Shown in pieces: positions 54,225-61,981 of a stretch of DNA of 64,000 bases; position 1 is the first letter of the stretch, and every line of letters begins with the position of its first letter. The notes beneath the pieces were generated by a model. The model searched no databases. It worked only from the letters and a program-made list of their open reading frames with translations, and was not told the DNA's origin. Source of the DNA: CAVORD01 sp963698535 (lineage in GTDB: Bacteria > Bacteroidota > Bacteroidia > Bacteroidales > VadinHA17); assembly GCA_963698535.1 (NCBI GenBank), contig CAVORD010000001.1, positions 1,860,001 to 1,924,000 on the forward strand. Direction: 5' to 3'. The position numbers and the translations under genes were made by a program.

Positions 54225-57200
54225 TTAGAATCCAAGCTGAACTCCGCCAGTGATCGTTCTTGGTTGAGGAGTGGTGTAGAAATCATATCCTTGCCTTAAA
54301 TTGGAAGTTTGAGCTGATGGTCCGGTTCCAACAAAGTTGGCTTCAGGATCCCATCCGGGATAATTTGTAAAAGTAAGTACATTCAATGCCTTTACAAAAA
54401 CTCGCACACTGTTTAGTCCATAATTTGCAAGTTTATTCGACTTTAGCGTATAACCAAGAGTCATGTCTTTCAGCCTGATGTATGATCCATCAAATACTAG
54501 CATAGACGAAACACCATATCCATTTCCTTCAAGGAATCGAGGTTGGGGATATTTAGAGTTATCACCAGGTTCCTTCCAGTAGTTTTCATAGAATTCTACA
54601 GTCTGGTTGTCAAACCATGAAAGGCCATCAGCCTGCCATTGACGACCACCATTGAAGATTTCATTTCCATAGACAAACTGGAACGTAAATCCAAAATCAA
54701 TTCCCTTAAAACCAAAATTATTGGAGAGTCCTCCAACAAAGTCTGGATTAGGATCACCTGCAATCTGAAAATCGGCAGCACCAATATTCCATGTAGTAGT
54801 TGTTTTGGTATCATCTTCATAAAAAAGAGCATCGCCATTAGCCGGGTCAACTCCGGCATAGACTGGCATCCAGAATACACCAAGAGGTTGTCCTTCCATG
54901 GCTCTCCAGTTACCAACTTGAATAACCTGACCATTAAGATTTGTTACCTTGTTTTTATTGAATGAGATATTGAAACTGGTATTCCATGTAAAATCTCCTG
55001 TGAAATTAGCAGTGTTTAGCATAAACTCCCATCCCTTGTTTTCAAGGTCTCCAATATTCTGTACCAGGCTTCTGAATCCTGATGTAGAAGGAATATTAAC
55101 AGACAGAAGCAGATCTGTAGTATTCTTTACATAGTAGTCAACTTCCCCGGTTATACGATTATCGAAGAACCCGAAATCAAGACCCACGTTTAATTGGGTA
55201 GTAGTTTCCCATTTGAGTCCATCCCACGGAAGACTAACAGGGACGAGGCCTGAATAACCTGCATAGTTACTGGCAGAATATAGCCCTCGTGAAGCAAAGT
55301 TCCCTATTTCCGCGTTACCTGTAACACCCCAGCTAACTCTGGGTTTCAGAAAACTAAGGAAGGTTAAGCCCTTCATGAATTCTTCATTAGTCATAATCCA
55401 TGCAGCTGAACCGGCCGGGAAGAAACCAAATTGATTATCCTGTCCGAATCTTGAGGAGCCATCATAACGTCCGCTTAAGGAGAAAAGGTACTTGTCGGCC
55501 ACCTTAAAGTTGCCACGGAGAAAATAGGATAGGAAACTATAGCCTGTACCAGAACCTGTTGCCCCGCTTGGTTCAGAGGCGCTGGAAATTCTCTTAAAAT
55601 AATCACTCGGGAAATTCTCGGCTCCATTAAACTGAGTATCAATATATGAATCCTCATATATCATACCCCCAACCATATTCATATCAAGTCTGCCAAGTGA
55701 TTTGTCAAAGGTGAAGTAGTTGTTAACGGTATAATTCAGAAGGGTCACTGTTCTTTCTTCCGCACTTCCGTACGGCCCTCCGTCATTGGTCAACCTGCCC
55801 CAATAGCCCTTCTCCTTCTGGTTCGTCTGGTCAAAACCAAATTCTGACCTGAAAAACAAACCTTTCATCAGATTAAACTGAGCAAAAAGGCTGCCAATAT
55901 TTCTGAATGTCTCTGTATTGAAACTGTTGTATTTAGCAGGGCTCAAGCCGTTTTCATATTGTGTCAGTGTATTTATCTCGTTGGTTCCCGGAACATATGC
56001 CGGATCGAGTGGTGAAAGCGCAACCATTTGGAGCGGCGTTGAGAATCCATTATCATTAGCAACCCGGAAACTCCGCGATCTTATGGGGTTTATGGTCATG
56101 CCAAAGGACACAAAGTCGCTGGCTTTATGATCAAGAGTAATTCTTGCACTTAACCTGTCAAAATTATTCTTTATCAGAACAGCTTCCTGACTGGCCCATC
56201 CCAACGATGCGAAGAATCTGGTTTTTTCAGTTCCGCCTGATGCAGAAAGGTCATATTGTTGTGTAGATCCTGTTCTGAAAGCATTATCCTCCCAGTTCTC
56301 GTCTGGACCTTTGGTTAAGTCATTTGGATCATCTGGATCTCTCCAATAAGGGAAAGCGTCATCTAAAATAGTCTCCCATGTGTCACCAGGTCCGAGGCCC
56401 CACCATCCATATGCGTCTTGAACGGTTCCATAAATATCCACAACATTGTTGAATCCTTCCTCCACAAGAGCAAGATATTGCTGCCTGTTAAGGAATCCCA
56501 CTTTATTAGCAGGTACACTTATACCACTCTGTGCTGTAAAGTTAAATTTGGTTTGACCTTCTTTCCCTCTCTTAGTGGTGATGATAACAACTCCATTTGC
56601 CGCACGAGCTCCATAAATAGCAGCAGCTGAGGCATCCTTAAGGATCTGGATTGTCTCTATATCGGCAGGATTAAGGTCAGCCATCGGATTCATAGGCTCG
56701 TTACCTGCTGTCCCAATATTATTGGTATTCACTGGAATTCCATCAATAACGTACAGCGGCTGGTTGTCAGCGGAGATAGATGAAGAACCACGAACCCTGA
56801 CTTTTATTGCCTGTCCGAGTTTTCCGCTACCACCCTGAACATATACACCGGATGCCTTACCTTGAAGGGCCGATTCAAAACTCGGCTGAGTAGTGTTGAG
56901 GATATCGGCCGAACGAATCTGCGAAATAGAACCTGTAAGTTCCGATTTTAATCGGGTTCCATATCCAACAACAACAACTTCATCAAGTTTGAGAAGATCT
57001 GGATCAAGAGTTACGTCAATAATAGAGGAAGTCCCAACTGGTATTTCCTTTGTTGTGTAACCCACAAAGCGGAAAACAAGAATCGCGCCTTCTTCGACCG
57101 CGATACTGTATTTCCCATCCATATCAGTAGCAACACCCACTGATGTTCCTTTGATTTGAACTGTAGCCCCGATCACAGGCAGACCATCATCAGAGGCTTT

Positions 57201-57287
57201 AATAACCCCAGAGACAGTTCTTTGCTGAGCCGTAGCCGCAATAACAAAACCAAAGAAGACTAAACTAATCACTAGTAGTTTTCTCAT
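54225..57287 (-). CDS. SusC-like TonB-dependent outer membrane transporter
   Basis: 1020 residues, intact. Signal peptide (VISLVFFGFVIAATAQ), then a carboxypeptidase-regulatory-like beta domain (VSGVIKASDDGLPVIGATVQ to about residue 95), the TonB box region VVVGYGT, a plug with DIETIQILKDASAAAIYGA and NGVVIITTKRG, and a 22-strand barrel ending TITGGVQLGF. No N-terminal signalling extension is present, so it does not itself speak to an anti-sigma factor. Forms the SusC-SusD pair with the next gene. It has its own promoter and an 80-base leader with a hairpin. Confidence 0.95.
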   Translation of the reverse strand: MRKLLVISLVFFGFVIAATAQQRTVSGVIKASDDGLPVIGATVQIKGTSVGVATDMDGKYSIAVEEGAILVFRFVGYTTKEIPVGTSSIIDVTLDPDLLKLDEVVVVGYGTRLKSELTGSISQIRSADILNTTQPSFESALQGKASGVYVQGGSGKLGQAIKVRVRGSSSISADNQPLYVIDGIPVNTNNIGTAGNEPMNPMADLNPADIETIQILKDASAAAIYGARAANGVVIITTKRGKEGQTKFNFTAQSGISVPANKVGFLNRQQYLALVEEGFNNVVDIYGTVQDAYGWWGLGPGDTWETILDDAFPYWRDPDDPNDLTKGPDENWEDNAFRTGSTQQYDLSASGGTEKTRFFASLGWASQEAVLIKNNFDRLSARITLDHKASDFVSFGMTINPIRSRSFRVANDNGFSTPLQMVALSPLDPAYVPGTNEINTLTQYENGLSPAKYNSFNTETFRNIGSLFAQFNLMKGLFFRSEFGFDQTNQKEKGYWGRLTNDGGPYGSAEERTVTLLNYTVNNYFTFDKSLGRLDMNMVGGMIYEDSYIDTQFNGAENFPSDYFKRISSASEPSGATGSGTGYSFLSYFLRGNFKVADKYLFSLSGRYDGSSRFGQDNQFGFFPAGSAAWIMTNEEFMKGLTFLSFLKPRVSWGVTGNAEIGNFASRGLYSASNYAGYSGLVPVSLPWDGLKWETTTQLNVGLDFGFFDNRITGEVDYYVKNTTDLLLSVNIPSTSGFRSLVQNIGDLENKGWEFMLNTANFTGDFTWNTSFNISFNKNKVTNLNGQVIQVGNWRAMEGQPLGVFWMPVYAGVDPANGDALFYEDDTKTTTTWNIGAADFQIAGDPNPDFVGGLSNNFGFKGIDFGFTFQFVYGNEIFNGGRQWQADGLSWFDNQTVEFYENYWKEPGDNSKYPQPRFLEGNGYGVSSMLVFDGSYIRLKDMTLGYTLKSNKLANYGLNSVRVFVKALNVLTFTNYPGWDPEANFVGTGPSAQTSNLRQGYDFYTTPQPRTITGGVQLGF

Positions 57288-57316
57288 AGTTAAATTAGAT
57301 TTAGGTTAAAGAATAG

Positions 57317-57332
57317 CGAGATGTTAATCTCG
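57317..57332. promoter_or_regulatory. Hairpin CGAGAT-GTTA-ATCTCG in the susC leader
   Basis: Perfect six-base stem with a four-base loop, 30 bases before the susC start codon, inside the leader predicted from the promoter at 57375. It could affect translation or RNA stability. Confidence 0.5.
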
Positions 57333-57374
57333 ATTTTACTGTCATAATTCTTTTTTAAAATGTCATGGCTATAA

Positions 57375-57406
57375 CAAATTTAAACAAAGCCTTTCTCTTT
57401 ATACAA
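57375..57406 (-). promoter_or_regulatory. Promoter of susC-susD
   Basis: Minus-strand TAAATTTG (57375-57382) with a TTG (57404-57406) 21 bases upstream. Predicted leader of about 80 bases. Confidence 0.55.
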
Positions 57407-57449
57407 TAAAATGTAGAACATTTTCTGCCCCTTAGAGGAGTATAATTTG

Positions 57450-57457
57450 TATTTTTG
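57450..57457 (+). promoter_or_regulatory. -7 box TATTTTTG of dnaE
   Basis: Matches TAnnTTTG, 30 bases before the dnaE ATG at 57488. The longest frame opens at TTG 57455 inside this box, which argues for the downstream ATG. No clear -33 TTG. Confidence 0.45.
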
Positions 57458-57487
57458 TCTCTTCTCAATCACTTTTATCTTATTCTT

Positions 57488-60400
57488 ATGTCCAAGTTTG
57501 TACATCTGCATGTTCATAGCCAGTATTCGATACTGGATGGCGCATCCAATATTAAAGCACTGGTTAACAAGGTTAAAGAACTGGGCATGGATTCTATAGC
57601 TCTCACCGACCACGGAAATATGTTCGGTGCAAAGGAGTTCCATAACGCTGCCACTGCCGTTGGAATAAAGCCTATAATCGGTTGTGAGGTATATGTTGCA
57701 AAAAGAGGCATGAGCGAGTCGACTGAAAAAGAGGATCGCTCAGGAGATCATCTTATACTCCTTGCACGCGACCTCAGGGGCTATCATAATCTTATTAAAC
57801 TTATCTCCTCGGCATGGACAAAAGGATTCTATTACAAACCACGCATAGACAAGACACTTCTGGCAGAATACAGTGAGGGAATAACGGCAACATCAGCATG
57901 CATTGCCGGAGAAATAGCATCAAATGTTCTCAATGGAAATATTGAGGCAGCCGAAGAGACACTTCTTCAGTATAAGGAGATCTTTGGCGACAACTTCTAC
58001 CTGGAGGTACAACGACATAAGACAACAGACCCGCTGGCAGACAGGGAACTATTGCCCCTCCAACAGAAAGTAATTGAAGCATACAAAAAACTGTCGGTAA
58101 AGCATGATGTCAAAATTATCGCCAGCAACGATGTCCATTTCGTCAACGAGGAAGATGCCGAAGCACACGACCGACTTATATGCCTTAATACAGGGAAGGA
58201 TTTTGATGATCCCGACAGGTTAAGATATTCAAAACAAGAGTATCTGAAGAGCATACCAGAGATGGAGGCTCTGTTTGCCGACAACCCTGAGTTCCTTGAG
58301 AACAGTGTAGAGCTGGCATCAAATGTGGAGCATTATTCTCTTAACAGAGAGCCTGTTATGCCCGACTTTACCATTCCGGAGGGGTATACCGACAAGGATG
58401 ACTACCTGAAATTTCTAACATATAAAGGTGCCGAATCGAGATGGCCCGACATGAGTCCTGAAATTAGGGAGAGAATAGATTTTGAACTGGAGACCATAAG
58501 GAAAATGGGCTTCCCCGATTACTTCCTCATCGTTCAGGACTTTCTCAATGCTGCACGCGATATGGATGTGGCCGTTGGTCCCGGAAGAGGATCTGCCGCC
58601 GGATCGGCTGTGGCATACTGCCTGAGGATCACTGATATCGACCCGATAAAATATGGTTTGCTGTTTGAGCGTTTCCTGAATCCCGACAGGATATCACTTC
58701 CGGATATCGATATCGACTTCGATGAGGACGGCAGAGAGGATGTCCTTAACTATGTTGTTAAGAAGTATGGACAGGAAAGAGTTGCTCATATCATTACATT
58801 CGGTACCATGGCGGCCAAGATGGCAATACGGGATGTTGCACGTGTACAAAAACTGCCCCTTCCCGATGCCGACAGGCTGGCAAAAATGATCCCTGAACGA
58901 CCCGACATTACAATTGCGGCTGCCTATAATGAGGTGCCGGAATTCCTTAAGGAGAAAAACTCCGACAACCCACTGATAGCGCAGACACTTAAGTATGCAG
59001 AGGTCCTTGAGGGATCAATACGCCAGACAGGTGTACATGCCTGCGGGATCATCATTGGAAAGGAGAATCTCGATGAGTATATCCCCCTGTGTACTGCCAA
59101 GGATACGACACTCAATGTTACCCAGTTCGATGGCGGTTATGTTGAGGAGGTGGGACTACTGAAGATGGACTTCCTGGGACTGAAGACCCTTTCAATAATC
59201 AAGGATGCGATAAAGAATATAAAGAAATCCAAAGGGGTGGAGATCGTCATCGACGATATTCCGTTTGATGATGAGAAGACTTACGATCTTTTCAGCAATG
59301 GTGAGACTACCGGTCTGTTTCAGTTTGAATCAGCGGGAATGAAAAGGTATCTCCGGGAACTTAAACCAAACAGGTTTGAGGACCTGATTGCTATGAATGC
59401 CCTATACCGTCCGGGTCCAATGGAGTACATCCCGACTTTCATCAACAGGAAGCATGGAAGAGAACCGATAGAATATGCCATTCCTGAGATGAGCTTTTAT
59501 CTGCAGGATACATACGGCATTACTGTTTACCAGGAGCAGGTGATGCTTCTCTCACAGGTACTTGCAGGCTTTACCAAGGGCCAGGCCGACTCCCTTCGGA
59601 AGGCAATGGGTAAGAAGAAGAAGGATATAATGGATGAGATGAAGGCCAAATTCGTTGAAGGATGCACACAAAACGGTTACGAGGCCCGCAAAGTGGAGAA
59701 GATCTGGACCGATTGGGAGGCCTTTGCACAGTATGCCTTCAATAAATCGCACTCTACCTGCTATGCACATATAGCTTATCAGACAGGCTATCTCAAGGCA
59801 AACTATCCGGCCGAGTATATGGCCGCCGTACTGAGCCGCAATATAAATGACATAAAGAAGATAACCCTCTTCATGGATGAGACCAGAAGAATGGGTATTC
59901 AGGTACTTGGTCCCGATGTTAATGAGAGTGAAGTAAAGTTCACCGTCAACAAGGATGGTAATATACGCTTCGGACTGGGAGCCATCAAAGGCGTTGGGGA
60001 AGGAGCAGTTATACAGATCATCGAAGAGAGAGAGGCTAATGGACCATTCTCATCAATAAATGATTTTTTCGAACGGGTAAATATGGGTTCCCTAAACAGG
60101 AAAACCCTCGAATCCATGATATACGGAGGCAGCTTCGACAGCTTCGAAGGTGTTACCAGGGCGAAATTCTTTGCACTCGACAGCAAAGGTGTGAGCTTCA
60201 TTGAAAATCTTATACGATATGGAGTAAACGCCCGTACTCTCAGGGATTCAACACAGGCATCCCTTTTCGGTGGCGACAGTGGCTTCGATATTGTTAAACC
60301 AACACCTCCTAACTGCCCGGAGTGGCCTAAGCTGGAGAAACTTCAGAAAGAGAAGGAGCATATAGGTATTTATCTCTCCTCACATCCACTCGATGATTTC

Positions 60401-60973
60401 CTTCTGGAGATCGACACTTTCTGCACTGCTACAATGGCCGACCTGCAAAATCTGGCTGATTATAAGAACAGAGATGTGGTGGTTGCAGGAATGGTCATTG
60501 AATCGCGGGATGCCATAAGCAAAAACGGGAAACCTTACGGCAGGATGACTGTTCAGGACTACTCCGACTCATATACTTTCATGCAATTCGATAAGGAGTT
60601 TGTTGAGAACAGAAAATATTATAACCCCGGATACTTCCTGCTTATCAAAGGAAAAGTTCAGGAGAGAAAATACCGGGAGAACGAACTGGAATTTAAGATC
60701 AACAAGATCCACCTGCTTACAAGTGTAAAAGAGGAACTGATGAAATCTCTGACCCTCAAGATCAGATCATCGGAGGTTAACCAGGAGATGATAAAGGAAC
60801 TGCTTGAGATAACCAGGGAGAATCCGGGTGATAAAGAGCTGCGGTTCATGATACTGGAACCGGAGGAGAAGATAGCTGTACCTCTCTTCTCAAGGGCAAT
60901 GAGGGTAGGTATCACAAAGAATCTGATTTCCTTCATAGAGGACCATCCGGCAATTGACTTTAAAGTTAATTAA
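57488..60973 (+). CDS. dnaE: DNA polymerase III alpha subunit
   Basis: Replicative polymerase. From the ATG at 57488 it is 1161 residues, as in E. coli. The N-terminal PHP domain begins at once (FVHLHVHSQYSILDG, then ALTDHGNMFG); the palm carries GPGRGSAAGSAVAYCL and LPDIDIDFDEDGRE with the catalytic aspartates; the fingers include YQEQVMLLSQVLAGF and LRKAMGKKK; the (HhH)2 region has FGLGAIKGVG, and an OB fold follows (VVAGMVIESRDAISKNGKPYG). Intact over 3.5 kb. Followed by thioredoxin with its own promoter overlapping the end of dnaE. Confidence 0.96.
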   Translation: MSKFVHLHVHSQYSILDGASNIKALVNKVKELGMDSIALTDHGNMFGAKEFHNAATAVGIKPIIGCEVYVAKRGMSESTEKEDRSGDHLILLARDLRGYHNLIKLISSAWTKGFYYKPRIDKTLLAEYSEGITATSACIAGEIASNVLNGNIEAAEETLLQYKEIFGDNFYLEVQRHKTTDPLADRELLPLQQKVIEAYKKLSVKHDVKIIASNDVHFVNEEDAEAHDRLICLNTGKDFDDPDRLRYSKQEYLKSIPEMEALFADNPEFLENSVELASNVEHYSLNREPVMPDFTIPEGYTDKDDYLKFLTYKGAESRWPDMSPEIRERIDFELETIRKMGFPDYFLIVQDFLNAARDMDVAVGPGRGSAAGSAVAYCLRITDIDPIKYGLLFERFLNPDRISLPDIDIDFDEDGREDVLNYVVKKYGQERVAHIITFGTMAAKMAIRDVARVQKLPLPDADRLAKMIPERPDITIAAAYNEVPEFLKEKNSDNPLIAQTLKYAEVLEGSIRQTGVHACGIIIGKENLDEYIPLCTAKDTTLNVTQFDGGYVEEVGLLKMDFLGLKTLSIIKDAIKNIKKSKGVEIVIDDIPFDDEKTYDLFSNGETTGLFQFESAGMKRYLRELKPNRFEDLIAMNALYRPGPMEYIPTFINRKHGREPIEYAIPEMSFYLQDTYGITVYQEQVMLLSQVLAGFTKGQADSLRKAMGKKKKDIMDEMKAKFVEGCTQNGYEARKVEKIWTDWEAFAQYAFNKSHSTCYAHIAYQTGYLKANYPAEYMAAVLSRNINDIKKITLFMDETRRMGIQVLGPDVNESEVKFTVNKDGNIRFGLGAIKGVGEGAVIQIIEEREANGPFSSINDFFERVNMGSLNRKTLESMIYGGSFDSFEGVTRAKFFALDSKGVSFIENLIRYGVNARTLRDSTQASLFGGDSGFDIVKPTPPNCPEWPKLEKLQKEKEHIGIYLSSHPLDDFLLEIDTFCTATMADLQNLADYKNRDVVVAGMVIESRDAISKNGKPYGRMTVQDYSDSYTFMQFDKEFVENRKYYNPGYFLLIKGKVQERKYRENELEFKINKIHLLTSVKEELMKSLTLKIRSSEVNQEMIKELLEITRENPGDKELRFMILEPEEKIAVPLFSRAMRVGITKNLISFIEDHPAIDFKVN

Positions 60974-60982
60974 GTATATTTG
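60954..60982 (+). promoter_or_regulatory. Promoter of the thioredoxin gene
   Basis: TTG (60954-60956) and TATATTTG (60975-60982) 18 bases apart; the -33 part lies inside the end of dnaE. The ATG at 61021 is 38 bases downstream. Confidence 0.6.
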
Positions 60983-61020
60983 GCAGAATTTTCTTGGTAC
61001 ACAATACAAAACAAAAAGTT

Positions 61021-61338
61021 ATGGCAATTCACGTTGATGATGCAAATTTCGAAGAGAAGGTAGAAAAAGCCGCTCTTCCTGTTATGGTTGATTTTTGGGC
61101 AGAATGGTGCGGACCATGCCGAATGATCGCTCCTATTGTTGAAGAACTTTCGGGTGAATACGAGGGTAAGGCTATCATTGCAAAATGCGATGTTGACAGC
61201 AGTAGTGCGGTGGCCCGTAAATTCGGAATCAGGAATATTCCAACAATCCTTTTCTTTAAAGGTGGTACTGTTGTCGACAAACAGGTAGGCGCAGTTCCCA
61301 AGAATGTTCTTGCAGCCAAGCTTGACGCAATTCTTTAG
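61021..61338 (+). CDS. trxA: Thioredoxin
   Basis: Cytoplasmic disulfide reductant of 105 residues. Active site FWAEWCGPCRMIAP, conserved DVDSS, and cis-proline loop RNIPTILFFKGG. The frame opens at a TTG (60994) that lies between promoter and gene; the ATG at 61021 (MAIHVDDANF) gives the standard length. Own promoter and terminator. Confidence 0.96.
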   Translation: MAIHVDDANFEEKVEKAALPVMVDFWAEWCGPCRMIAPIVEELSGEYEGKAIIAKCDVDSSSAVARKFGIRNIPTILFFKGGTVVDKQVGAVPKNVLAAKLDAIL

Positions 61339-61356
61339 TAAAAACAGATACTATTC

Positions 61357-61386
61357 AAAGGCCGATTATAATCTGATCGGCCTTTT
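61357..61386 (+). terminator. Rho-independent terminator after thioredoxin
   Basis: Ten-base stem AAAGGCCGAT / ATCGGCCTTT with a nine-base loop, ending in a short T run. Begins 19 bases after the stop codon. Confidence 0.85.
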
Positions 61387-61403
61387 GCTTAATTAACAAC
61401 ATT

Positions 61404-61979
61404 ATGAATATTTGTATTTTTGCGGGGTCAAGCAGCAAATCTGATGACTCCTTCAGCAAGGAAGCTGCTGCTCTCGGTGTAGAGGTGGCCAGAGGGGGAC
61501 ATACACTTTTATACGGTGCCGGCGGAATAGGATTGATGGGTGCCGCAGCTGACGCAGCCCTAAATGCAGGAGGGAAGGTAACAGGTGTGATCCCTGAGTT
61601 CATGGTAAAAGAAGGCTGGGCTCATCCTGGCATTACCAAGACTTATGTTACAAAGGATATGGGAGGTCGCAAGGCCAAATTATTTGAACTTGCCGATGCT
61701 ATTATTTCCCTGCCCGGTGGTATTGGCACCCTGGAGGAACTAACTGAAGCAATGACACTTAAACAACTGGGACAGTTTAATGGAGCTATAATTATACTTA
61801 ACTATAACGGGTTCTACAATAAGTTCCTCGAACTGCTGGATCACATGGCTCAAAACAGATTCTTCCGTAAAGAGCATATGAACATGTTCCGTGTGGCAAC
61901 CACCGCAGCAGAGGCTGTCGAAATGGCCACTGAAAATATAGGATGGATAGAGAATCCTATAAGTAAAGCACGTATATAG
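61404..61979 (+). CDS. LOG family nucleoside-5'-monophosphate phosphoribohydrolase-like protein (TIGR00730)
   Basis: 191 residues. The family signature PGGIGTLEELTE is intact, as are the N-terminal CIFAGSSSK and LLYGAGGIGLMGA of the Rossmann-like fold. Members split the N-glycosidic bond of AMP-type nucleotides, some releasing cytokinin-like bases; older records call them lysine decarboxylases. Bacterial role often unclear. Ends two bases before the convergent SpoIIE-sensor stop. Confidence 0.9.
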   Translation: MNICIFAGSSSKSDDSFSKEAAALGVEVARGGHTLLYGAGGIGLMGAAADAALNAGGKVTGVIPEFMVKEGWAHPGITKTYVTKDMGGRKAKLFELADAIISLPGGIGTLEELTEAMTLKQLGQFNGAIIILNYNGFYNKFLELLDHMAQNRFFRKEHMNMFRVATTAAEAVEMATENIGWIENPISKARI

Positions 61980-61981
61980 TG

